This document shows, piece after piece, positions 8,145 to 14,410 of a stretch of DNA of 14,490 nt. The stretch lies in the NCBI GenBank assembly GCA_024644775.1, contig JAHEHB010000035.1, positions 6,723-21,212 of the forward strand, read 5' to 3'. Under the pieces are notes generated by a model. The model was not told the origin of the DNA. It saw only the letters and a list, made by a program, of their open reading frames with translations, and ran no database searches. The stretch is from Deltaproteobacteria bacterium. Lineage in GTDB: Bacteria; Desulfobacterota; Desulfobacteria; Desulfobacterales; SURF-15. How positions within the stretch are numbered: the stretch's first letter is position 1; each line of letters starts with the position of its first letter. The position numbers and the translations under genes were made by a program.

Positions 8145-8168
8145 TGGCGGAGGTGCATGGGAATCGAA
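8145..8168 (-). other. 3' end fragment of a tRNA-Sec-like gene, candidate attachment site
   Basis: Read on the minus strand this is TTCGATTCCCAT (T-loop and 3' T-stem), then GCACCTCC (an 8-base acceptor strand), then GCCA. An 8-base acceptor with discriminator G before CCA is a feature of bacterial selenocysteine tRNA (selC). The 5' half (which should contain GGAGGTGC) is absent upstream, and the bases just before the T-loop (ATGAA) no longer pair fully with CCCAT. It is therefore a tail, not a gene. A tyrosine recombinase gene ends 36 bases away, as expected for an integration site that duplicated the tRNA 3' end. A tmRNA tail is a less likely alternative because those end in ACCA. Confidence 0.5.
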
Positions 8169-8172
8169 TTCA

Positions 8173-8207
8173 TGCGGCGTCCGCACAACTAACTGAAATT
8201 ACAGTTA
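8173..8207. repeat. Two short perfect hairpins between recombinase stop and attachment site
   Basis: TGCGG (8173-8177) pairs with CCGCA (8181-8185) around a 3-base loop. TAACTG (8190-8195) pairs with CAGTTA (8202-8207) around a 6-base loop, the latter overlapping the recombinase stop codon (8205-8207). They lie beside the candidate attachment site and could be recombinase binding arms or a weak terminator. The sequence shows only the symmetry. Confidence 0.45.
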
Positions 8208-9350
8208 ATATTTAATTTCCTTTTCCTGCCTTGTGTAGTTTTTGTGTATATTCCCCTCTTTGCCCCCATGGATCAGCTTCAGGTGCGGCGCATCCTTCTT
8301 AAGGGCGAGAAGCGATTTCTGCCGTCTGATTTTCATTCTCGCATAATGCTTGATGCAGTCCAGATTCTTATGGCCGGTCAGGTCCATCAGATCCGTCAGG
8401 GCCACGCCCAGGTCATTGTAAAAATAATCAAGAGTGGAATGTTTAGTACCATTATAAAGGGATATGGTGACACCGAATTCCTGGCAGGCTTTCGCCCATA
8501 ATTTGTTCAGCGTGCTGTCTGTGTATCTCTTACCCTCACGCCTTGATAACGGGTTCACGAAAAGGAACGGACCTTCAGTCTGCAAAAGATCCTCAAGAAA
8601 CGGCTCAAAAGATTCGTGGCAGGCGGCTTCATGATATTGATAATTTTTCGGAAATTCGACAAGCTTCCGGTCTGAGATTGTCCTCTTGATTACAAAACAG
8701 TTCTTGAACCGGTTGTAATCTTCCTTGTATATCGCCATGGCCTCGCCGGGTCTTCTGCCGGGATGCAGCGCAAGCCAGTAAAAAATCGGCCTGTGGATCT
8801 CCGGGATGAGCCTGATTATCTCGAACTGGACATCTCTCGGGATGGTCGGGATATTTTTCTCGCCGAGGCCGTATTCAGACTTGAGAGGGAAGGGCGGCAC
8901 TGCCGCTATGTTGCCGTTGCGCCAGGCGTATGTCATGAAGGCTCTCATGGTGTCCATGACATTCTTGACCATTTTCGGGGTCTTGCCCTTGTCCTCGACC
9001 GACATTTTCAGCTTGTGAAGGACATCCAGCGAGATCTCGTGCAGGGCAATCTGGTGGGACATGAAAAACGGCTTGATCCATGACCTGAAATGCGACTGGT
9101 ATGCTTTCAAGCCGCCGGGTTTCAGCTTTTTCTTGGTCTTGAGCCAGGATTCAAACAGTTCGATTACATCGACGCTTGCGCCTTTGACAAAATTCTCTAT
9201 CCTGAAAACGCATTCGCCTCGCTCAATGCCCCAAATGCTGTTAATGAAATTGATGGCATGCGGCACAAACACCCATAACAAGACGACTGCGCCTATTATA
9301 TAAAATACCGGCAGTCTCGGCCTCATGGACTTGACCTGGTTGAAATACAT
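8205..9350 (-). CDS. Membrane-anchored tyrosine recombinase/integrase
   Basis: A 381-residue protein. Residues 14-31 (PVFYIIGAVVLLWVFVPH) form one hydrophobic helix, which is unusual for an integrase. An SAM-like core-binding domain follows at about 60-150 (FESWLKTKKKLKPGGLKAY to AWRNGNIAA). The catalytic domain has LHPGRRPGEAMAI (Arg I at 199/200), the motif LYNGTKHST where HxxR is usually found (N300, K303), LTGHKNLD (H327), and the nucleophile Tyr336 in KHYARM. Lys for the second Arg is unexpected; related subfamilies with an xGTKHS motif may exist, so this is not proof of inactivity. The start is well fixed: AGGAGG lies six bases before the ATG, and the ATPase stop codon is separated from that ATG by a single base, implying translational coupling. 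It probably moves the element at the nearby tRNA-like site. Confidence 0.8.
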   Translation of the reverse strand: MYFNQVKSMRPRLPVFYIIGAVVLLWVFVPHAINFINSIWGIERGECVFRIENFVKGASVDVIELFESWLKTKKKLKPGGLKAYQSHFRSWIKPFFMSHQIALHEISLDVLHKLKMSVEDKGKTPKMVKNVMDTMRAFMTYAWRNGNIAAVPPFPLKSEYGLGEKNIPTIPRDVQFEIIRLIPEIHRPIFYWLALHPGRRPGEAMAIYKEDYNRFKNCFVIKRTISDRKLVEFPKNYQYHEAACHESFEPFLEDLLQTEGPFLFVNPLSRREGKRYTDSTLNKLWAKACQEFGVTISLYNGTKHSTLDYFYNDLGVALTDLMDLTGHKNLDCIKHYARMKIRRQKSLLALKKDAPHLKLIHGGKEGNIHKNYTRQEKEIKY

Positions 9351-9351
9351 G

Positions 9352-10539
9352 TCATTCCTCCTTTCTCAGAAAATCTGCGATGATTTTCAGTTCAATGTTT
9401 TTGTTTAGTTCCTCATGATTCTTGAGGATTTCCCTTGCCTTTTTGATCAGGGTTGATCTTTCAACCACTATTACGACTTTTGAGGCTTCTTTTTGGAAAT
9501 CCTGTTCAACATTTTTCAGAAGATTTTCAAAATGTAAGGTTATCTCGTAAGCCGTCTTGTTAGTATGGTCAAAAACATCAACCAGTTTGCCGTCGAGATT
9601 AGCTTCGATCTCAGGGTCGCCACCACTGGATTCCACCCGTTTGGCGACATCATCCTGATATTTCCTGTGCTTGAAACTGCCCTTGCCCTTTGGCGGCTTT
9701 GCTTTCATTCTTTCAAGGCCTTTCTCAGTCAACTCGAAGAACATTCCGTGACGTTTTGGGGCTGAAAAAATCCTGTTGGGATTGTCCTTCGTGTGGCGAT
9801 GGACGATTATGTAACCCTCTTTCTCAAGCCAGTCTCTCGCTGGCTTGGCCTGGTCAGAATGCCTGTTGATCGCTGTCTTCAGATCCTTGTATATGGTGAA
9901 CGGGTTTTCAGCGAGATGATTAAGAATCAGGAAGCAATCATCCGGCGTCTCTTCAGTCTTTTTTTCTGCAGGTTTCGCCGAACGCTCTTCAGGAGGCGGC
10001 TCGTCAGATTCGTAATAATCAGCCTCATCTTCCGGTTCCGGCTGAACAGGGATATTTTCATCATGGAATTTTATGGCCGCCTGTTCAATCTCTTCATCTG
10101 TTGGCGGGTCAGGCGGGAAATCTTCTTCATAATCGGGCGTCTCGATCAGGAAAGGCTTTGGATACCCGGCGTACGTGCAGGTTGCCTTGCCTATCCCCAA
10201 CGACCTGAAATGCGATGTCTGTTCTTTCGAGAGCATCTGCGATTTTGCGATTGTTGCGATTTCCTCGCCTTCACTTAGCTGCATGGCTATCGTTGTATAG
10301 ACGTTAGACCTGCAACCTTTGCTGATTGATGAAGGTTCATGCGTGACCAGGGCACAGGCGATCCGTGTCTGCCTGCACTTTGTCATCATCTCCTGAAGGA
10401 ACGGGTCGTTAAGGACGGCATAATCCCTTTCTGCTTTCGCGCTGAGAGGTTTTCTTGCCTCTTCAATCACGACCAACAATACATGTTTTCTTGCTGCCGG
10501 ATTATGAAGCCGGTAGAAATAAACCTTCGCCAATATCAT
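9352..10539 (-). CDS. C-terminal part of a HerA/TraG-like ATPase with winged-helix and nuclease-like tail
   Basis: This 395-residue open frame is the larger part of a gene split by a TAA at 10561-10563. Residues 20-28 (VLLVVIEEA) look like a Walker B strand, with Glu in place of the usual Asp. ALVTHEPSSISKGCRSN (63-79) matches the sensor region of VirB4/HerA/TraG ATPases, and GKATCTYAGYPKPFLIE (117-133) the end of that domain. An acidic Pro-rich linker (140-200) leads to a probable winged helix (200-280). A PD-(D/E)xK-like fold follows (about 288-365; D321, E332 in AYEITL, with Thr where Lys is usual). A Walker A motif is absent. It reads into the recombinase gene, whose start follows its stop after one base. 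Such ATPases pump DNA in conjugation or packaging. Whether this one is expressed is uncertain, because its first ATG has no clear ribosome binding site. Confidence 0.65.
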   Translation of the reverse strand: MILAKVYFYRLHNPAARKHVLLVVIEEARKPLSAKAERDYAVLNDPFLQEMMTKCRQTRIACALVTHEPSSISKGCRSNVYTTIAMQLSEGEEIATIAKSQMLSKEQTSHFRSLGIGKATCTYAGYPKPFLIETPDYEEDFPPDPPTDEEIEQAAIKFHDENIPVQPEPEDEADYYESDEPPPEERSAKPAEKKTEETPDDCFLILNHLAENPFTIYKDLKTAINRHSDQAKPARDWLEKEGYIIVHRHTKDNPNRIFSAPKRHGMFFELTEKGLERMKAKPPKGKGSFKHRKYQDDVAKRVESSGGDPEIEANLDGKLVDVFDHTNKTAYEITLHFENLLKNVEQDFQKEASKVVIVVERSTLIKKAREILKNHEELNKNIELKIIADFLRKEE

Positions 10540-10560
10540 TGACAGGATTATCGTGTAATC

Positions 10561-10845
10561 TTAAGACTTTACACTATCCAATTCAAAGAGGATATTGGTA
10601 TCATGGAGCCTGCTCATGGGAATGCTTTTTTTGACATTGAAAAATCCGCCATGAAAGAGGTTTTCCATTCTGTTTATAAGAACGTTATAGGTCTCGATCT
10701 GGTTGAAAGTGCCACGGGCTTTCTCGACATTACTCCTGGACTTGTAAAGATACTTGATCCAGTGGTTAAGCTGGCCGTCCGGGCTGTAGATTTGCACGTT
10801 ACCGTCTTGACCGTACATTTTTTTGTAAATGTTTGGCATTGGCAT
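10561..10845 (-). CDS. N-terminal piece of the interrupted HerA/TraG-like ATPase gene
   Basis: A 94-residue frame starts MPMPNIYKKMYGQDGN and ends FELDSVKS, then TAA. It is in the same frame as the 395-residue ORF downstream. Reading through the TAA gives SVKS-stop-DYTIILSMILAKVYFYR. The segment SRLHDTNILFELDSVKS followed by that helix is the expected run into Walker B in HerA/VirB4-like proteins ('hhELD' strand, helix, then the Walker B strand). The two ORFs are therefore one gene of about 497 codons. AAGGAGGT lies five bases before the ATG, so initiation here is convincing, even though a full-length ATPase would need a Walker A domain further upstream. The frame upstream contains no such sequence. 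Confidence 0.6.
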   Translation of the reverse strand: MPMPNIYKKMYGQDGNVQIYSPDGQLNHWIKYLYKSRSNVEKARGTFNQIETYNVLINRMENLFHGGFFNVKKSIPMSRLHDTNILFELDSVKS

Positions 10846-10911
10846 TTGGAACCTCCTTTCGGGATAACGGTATCTGACTCTTATACGGAATTCGCGGATT
10901 GAATTTGGGAA

Positions 10912-11292
10912 ATGGCTGAAGAAAAATCTCTTGAAGAGTTGCTTGAGGAAAAGCTGAAGGATAAAGAAGTCTTCTTAACTCCCCATGAATTTGACAGGAT
11001 ATATCAGGGTTACAAGGCTGGAGGGGAACAGGGGAAAGTTGCCAGGAAGGTGATTTTCATCTATTGCGAAACAATTGTTGATAATATTACCAATAAAATT
11101 GATGCGCTTGTAGACCCTATTTACAGGAAGATCGCCCTTGACAGGATAGTGGAGGAGATTTTTGACACTGAAAGAGATATTAATAAGACATACGTCAATA
11201 ACCAGCTGCGAAGGTTTTTCAGATCCTCCCGACATTCGTTGACCACATCATCGGACATAATGACCAGGATATTGGGTTTGTCCGCCGCTTGA
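10912..11292 (+). CDS. Unknown charged helical protein, 3' end fused across a junction
   Basis: A 126-residue frame divergent from the ATPase gene, with 66 bases between the two starts. It is rich in Glu, Lys and Asp and predicted helical (MAEEKSLEELLEEKLKDKE, then PIYRKIALDRIVEEIFDTERD). I recognise no family. Only a weak GGGAA precedes the ATG, and a stop at 10900-10902 rules out an earlier start in frame. Residues from about 112 onward (TSSDIMTRILGLSAA) are simply the antisense of the arylsulfatase start at 11244-11360, so the natural C-terminus has probably been lost at the junction. It could be a small element-encoded regulator or mobilisation protein, but nothing in the sequence shows this. 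Confidence 0.45.
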   Translation: MAEEKSLEELLEEKLKDKEVFLTPHEFDRIYQGYKAGGEQGKVARKVIFIYCETIVDNITNKIDALVDPIYRKIALDRIVEEIFDTERDINKTYVNNQLRRFFRSSRHSLTTSSDIMTRILGLSAA

Positions 11293-11360
11293 ATGGCCGG
11301 AGCTGTCGTGCCCAGAGCCATCAGCAGAGTCACGAGACAAGCAAAAGTTTTTATTATCAT
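11244..11360 (-). pseudogene. Truncated secreted arylsulfatase (first 39 residues only)
   Basis: The ATG at 11358-11360 is preceded by AGGAG ten bases away. The protein starts MIIKTFACLVTLLMALG and has a Sec signal peptide ending TAPAIQAADK. It continues KPNILVIMSDDV, the classic first strand and metal-binding Asp pair of arylsulfatases. Homology stops there. A family member would continue with a Gly-Trp and some 450-500 more residues including CxPSR. The frame instead reads VNECREDLKNLRS into element sequence and stops at 11121. The gene lies downstream of the outer membrane gene and two DUF1254 genes, a grouping often seen around arylsulfatases. The break is an insertion, deletion or assembly join. 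Confidence 0.7.
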
Positions 11361-11419
11361 TTTTCGATTTCTCCTGTTTTGATGGTTGTTCAGTTTATTC
11401 TTTCGTTGCGCCGTCGCGT

Positions 11420-11460
11420 CGTAGCGTGAGACCTCAAATTTTTCACGCCACACCGCTACG
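11420..11460. repeat. Inverted repeat between the outer membrane gene and the truncated arylsulfatase
   Basis: CGTAGCG (11420-11426) and CGCTACG (11454-11460) are perfect inverted copies. A second nested pair, GCGTGA (11424-11429) and TCACGC (11443-11448), offers an alternative stem. There is no T-run after either side, so a classical terminator is unlikely. It occupies the middle of a 121-base gene-free stretch. Confidence 0.4.
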
Positions 11461-11481
11461 TCGGCACGTAATGTTTTCAGA

Positions 11482-12177
11482 TCACTTCACCTTCTCTATA
11501 TCCGGCAGCACCCATGCCCTATCGAGAAATGCCTTCTTTGGTGAGTAGAGGCGGAAGTACCAGCCATCGCCCAGGTTGTAGTTGATAAAGTACTGAAAGG
11601 TCAGCTTGTTGACGTCAGACGCATCGCTGGGCCCGGCAAAAGACCAGATATTTTGAACAAGGGCGCCGAGCACCCATTTCCCCGGCATCGTCAGGACGAC
11701 TAAAGCGGGGCCTGCCGACCACTTGTCCGAACCCAGATCGTTGCTGTTGGTCGGTATCTCGATCGCCGGCCCCAGACCCCAGATGATCTTGCCGGGATCC
11801 GCAGGAGAAAACATCCCCTGGTACTGAATATTGCCAAACCCCGATTCCTTTACGGATGTCGCAGGGGAGGGGGTTTCGCCGAGATCCACTCCGGCGACAT
11901 TGGCATCGATCCCAATATAGGGAATAATCATGCGGTTGATCAGGTTGTAAGACCCAAGATTGACCGGGTAGACCGGTTTGACCATTACGACATCGGCATC
12001 ACTGTCGTTGGCCATGTCGCCGTAGTGGAACCACTCGATCGGCACGCTGATGACGTTCCCCACCGGGTTCTGGGACTTTTTCGCCAGGTCCTTTTCATCC
12101 GCAAACGCCGCCGGGACGGACACAACACAGAGCAATACTGCAATCACAGCGGCTACAAACGTTTTCCACGTATTCAT
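11482..12177 (-). CDS. Outer membrane protein fused to a DUF1214-type C-terminal tail
   Basis: This 231-residue exported protein starts MNTWKTFVAAVIAVLLCVVSVPAAFA, a clear signal peptide. Residues 33-205 resemble the family often annotated as neuromedin U-like or transporter-like outer membrane proteins (KSQNPVGNVISVPIE; IIWGLGPAIEIPT; KWSAGPALVVLTMPGKWVLGALVQNIWSF; NYNLGDGWY), normally about 280-310 residues. After GWYF it changes to RLYSPKKAFLDRAWVLPDIEKVK, which matches the C-terminal end of DUF1214 proteins (compare RMYLPRKGVIDGTWKFPDP next door). The gene therefore looks like a recombination product that lacks the last strands of its barrel. AAGGA lies eight bases before the chosen ATG; the longer frame to 12258 has no such site. 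It follows the DUF1254 gene at 129 bases. Confidence 0.75.
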   Translation of the reverse strand: MNTWKTFVAAVIAVLLCVVSVPAAFADEKDLAKKSQNPVGNVISVPIEWFHYGDMANDSDADVVMVKPVYPVNLGSYNLINRMIIPYIGIDANVAGVDLGETPSPATSVKESGFGNIQYQGMFSPADPGKIIWGLGPAIEIPTNSNDLGSDKWSAGPALVVLTMPGKWVLGALVQNIWSFAGPSDASDVNKLTFQYFINYNLGDGWYFRLYSPKKAFLDRAWVLPDIEKVK

Positions 12178-12218
12178 TTGTCTTTTCCTTTTCGCAGGTG
12201 TCTGGTCACTTGATCTTC

Positions 12219-12295
12219 TGGATTCCCGGCGGCAACGAGCAGCGCGAGGAACGAGCAATGCTTTTTGACGTCCGAGTGAATTTGACTTGTTAGGC
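12219..12295. other. Integron attC-like remnant
   Basis: On the minus strand the sequence opens with GCCTAACAAG (12286-12295; GCCTAAC fits the attC core RYYYAAC), followed by AATTCACTCGGACG. After a central segment it returns as an imperfect inverted match, GCCGGGAATCC (12220-12230). The terminal GTTRRRY core expected after it is missing, so the site is incomplete. The resemblance to cassette recombination sites is from memory. It sits in the 129-base gap between two minus-strand genes, where a cassette site would be. Confidence 0.35.
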
Positions 12296-12306
12296 CTGTG
12301 CCCGGA

Positions 12307-13320
12307 TTACTTTTCAGCCACAGGATCCGGGAATTTCCAGGTCCCGTCTATGACCCCCTTTCTTGGAAGATACATCCTGACCGTGTAATTCCAGCCATTG
12401 GAAATGTGTAAATAGTTCTCCTGGCGTGGGTTGCCACCAAAGTGCAAAGTGAAGCTTCCATCCGCATTGGGCTTTGCCGTGAGATTGTTCAAAGAGTAGC
12501 CGCCGTAGGGGTTTTTCTCAAAAAAACCATCCGCATTGTAAACGCTGATGGACCAGAACCCATCAACCGGGACATCCTTGACGGTCAGGGAATATCGGGT
12601 TTTTCCGTCGTTTTTCTCCGGGTAGACTATAAAAAACATCACCGCTTCAGGCGGTCCTCCCCCCCAGCCGCCGGCCGTTCCGATGAGGTGCCTGACCGGG
12701 TCCACTTCCGCCTTGGAACCAAACATTTTCCTGCTGTCCGGCACAAAAGGCCCCATGCCAAGAATGGCTTTGCGCAGTTTTGCCAGGTCGTCCTGATTCC
12801 AGTCGGGCACTTCAAGAGATCCGGGAGATTCCTGTGAGAACGTGACCTTGTCCTGCAGTGCGTTTGCAGCCTTTACATCTGCAGGGTCATCCGCGTTCGC
12901 CAGCGTGCGGACATTGACATGGACATATCGCGTACCGACGTTCTTCCTGTTCAGGCGATATGCGCCGGGCTTGGTCGTATCGTAGACGATGTAGTGGTCC
13001 TGATTGATGACGCGGATCGACTGGAACCTTTCGGCGTGTGCGGGCAGCGTAATGGTCACGGGTGAGGTGAGGTCAAAGACGCCATAGGAATACAGCGTAT
13101 CGCGGTTGGCTCTGATAACCGGCTGCTGATCGATGTTCACAGGTTCGCGCAGGTGCGTCAGTTTCCCAAAATAACCCGCCGCTTGTCGTTTCGTCAGATA
13201 GAAATCGGTTTCCGCTCGGACAAAGTAGTCTATGGTGACGGGCTCGGCCGCAAAAAGCAGCGTCGGCGCGACTGCGAAAGCCCCGAGGATTATAAAATAA
13301 ATTGCCATGCGTAATTTCAT
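12307..13320 (-). CDS. Secreted DUF1254/DUF1214 protein, copy B
   Basis: A 337-residue exported protein of the COG5361 type (DUF1254 then DUF1214), function not established. The signal peptide is MKLRMAIYFIILGAFAVAP to LLFA. The DUF1254 part is at about 40-160 (QQPVIRANRDTLYSYGVFDL; FQSIRVINQDHYIVYD). DUF1214 is at about 225-335 (VDGFWSISVYNADGFFEKNPYGGYS; WNYTVRMYLPRKGVIDGTWKFPDP). Both hallmark motifs, NRDTLYS and DGFWSISVYN, are intact and length is normal. AGGAGA lies eight bases before the ATG and the gap to the neighbouring copy A is 22 bases, so the two form an operon. A sampled line (12541-12600) is 55% GC. Proteins of this kind are often found beside arylsulfatases, which fits the truncated sulfatase start two genes on. 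Confidence 0.88.
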   Translation of the reverse strand: MKLRMAIYFIILGAFAVAPTLLFAAEPVTIDYFVRAETDFYLTKRQAAGYFGKLTHLREPVNIDQQPVIRANRDTLYSYGVFDLTSPVTITLPAHAERFQSIRVINQDHYIVYDTTKPGAYRLNRKNVGTRYVHVNVRTLANADDPADVKAANALQDKVTFSQESPGSLEVPDWNQDDLAKLRKAILGMGPFVPDSRKMFGSKAEVDPVRHLIGTAGGWGGGPPEAVMFFIVYPEKNDGKTRYSLTVKDVPVDGFWSISVYNADGFFEKNPYGGYSLNNLTAKPNADGSFTLHFGGNPRQENYLHISNGWNYTVRMYLPRKGVIDGTWKFPDPVAEK

Positions 13321-13342
13321 TGGATGGGTCTCCTGAATTTAC

Positions 13343-14410
13343 TCATTTCACCGGCCGGGCTTCCGGAAACACCCAGCTCCCGTCGATGATTTCCTTGCGA
13401 GGACGGTACTGTCGCGCGGAATAGTTCCAGCCGGGCGGCGTGAACAGGCAGTTCGGCGTGTCCTTCGTGCAGCCGCCGAACTGGATCGTGTACGAACCGT
13501 CCGGATCCGGCTTGGCGGTGACGCCGTTGATCGAGTACGCGTTGCGCGGGTTCTTCTCGAAGTAACCCTTGGCATTGTAGACGCTGATCGACCAGAATCC
13601 GTCAACCGGGGCGTCCTTCACCGTGAGCTTGTGCACGGTCTTGCCGTCGTTGGCCTTGGGAAACACGACGTTGTAGACCGCCGCTTCCGGCGGGTTGAGG
13701 CCCCAGCTCGTGCCCGTGGCCATCAGGTGGAAGACCGGATCGACGTCGTTCTTGTTCGCGCCCATCCGCCGCTCCGTGGTCCCGCCGCTCATCGCCGCCA
13801 GTGCAGCGAGGTGATCGCGGATATTGTTCTGCGAGACCGGATCCCAGTTCGGCACCTCGAACGTGCCGATGCTCGCCTGCTTGGCCTCGATCCTGTCCTG
13901 CAGCGCGTTGGCGGCCTTGAGATCCGCCGGGTCGTTGAAATCGGCGAAGGTGCGGATCACGATCATGATGTAGCGCGTGCCCGCCTGCGTCCTATCGAAC
14001 GTGGAGGTGACCGGCGCGTAGAGCACCGGCGGCGCGTAGTGGTCCTCGGTGATGATCATCAACGACATGAAGCGCTTGCCGGTGTCGGGCAGCGCGATCG
14101 TGACCGGACCGGCGTCCAGGTCGAACACGCCTCCGGAGTACAGTGTGTCACGGTTCATGCGCACGACCACCTGCTTCTCGATTGGCGTCGGTGTCCGGTA
14201 GTGGTAGAGCTTGCCGAACCCGCCGAGCTTGACCGTGTTGCCGAAGTACCGGTCGGACTCGGCGCGCGCGAAGTTCTTGACAGTGACCGGCACGGTTTTT
14301 TCGCCCGCCGCGGACCTGCTCGACGCGTCTTGTTGCGCGCACAGCGGAGATGCAGCCATGGCAAGCACTATCGTCAGGGCCAGAAGCCTGGTCTTTCGAA
14401 TCAAATTCAT
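13343..14410 (-). CDS. Secreted DUF1254/DUF1214 protein, copy A
   Basis: A 355-residue exported paralog of the neighbouring copy. The signal peptide is MNLIRKTRLLALTIVLAMAA with cleavage near SPLCA. DUF1254 motifs are VVVRMNRDTLYSGGVFDLDAG and FMSLMIITEDHYAP; DUF1214 motifs are VDGFWSISVYNAKGYFEKNPRNAYS and WNYSARQYRPRKEIIDGSWVFPEA. Copy A has a two-Cys insertion near its end (GGCTKDTPNCLF), which could form a disulfide in the periplasm and is absent from copy B. GGAAGGA is about five bases before the ATG. A sampled line (13501-13560) is 65% GC with G/C-ending codons, far above the rest of the window, suggesting a different origin from copy B. It is the first gene of its cluster in the window. 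The 80 bases upstream (14411-14490) hold a palindrome AGCGAAGTTCGCT (14475-14487) and no gene. Confidence 0.88.
   Translation of the reverse strand: MNLIRKTRLLALTIVLAMAASPLCAQQDASSRSAAGEKTVPVTVKNFARAESDRYFGNTVKLGGFGKLYHYRTPTPIEKQVVVRMNRDTLYSGGVFDLDAGPVTIALPDTGKRFMSLMIITEDHYAPPVLYAPVTSTFDRTQAGTRYIMIVIRTFADFNDPADLKAANALQDRIEAKQASIGTFEVPNWDPVSQNNIRDHLAALAAMSGGTTERRMGANKNDVDPVFHLMATGTSWGLNPPEAAVYNVVFPKANDGKTVHKLTVKDAPVDGFWSISVYNAKGYFEKNPRNAYSINGVTAKPDPDGSYTIQFGGCTKDTPNCLFTPPGWNYSARQYRPRKEIIDGSWVFPEARPVK

Larger units (their letters stand above)
8145..11243. mobile_element. Integrated element or remnant with recombinase and HerA/TraG-like ATPase
   Basis: The left limit is the tRNA-Sec-like tail at 8145-8168 and the right limit is the point at about 11244 where an arylsulfatase gene starts abruptly. 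Inside are a tyrosine recombinase, a conjugation-type ATPase half and an unknown divergent gene. A sampled 60-base line (9421-9480) is 40% GC, against 50% at 3301-3360 in the aco operon. No copy of the tRNA tail is visible near 11244, so the right junction may be a later deletion or rearrangement rather than the element's own end. Confidence 0.5.

Noticed and set aside
10561..10563. Stop codon recoding (Sec or Pyl) in the ATPase gene
   Set aside because: The stop is TAA, not TGA or TAG, and no recoding hairpin is evident, so mutation or a sequencing error is more likely.
12178..12258. 27-residue N-terminal extension of the outer membrane gene
   Set aside because: Arg-rich sequence coming from the attC-like region; the signal peptide starts at the internal ATG with its own ribosome binding site.
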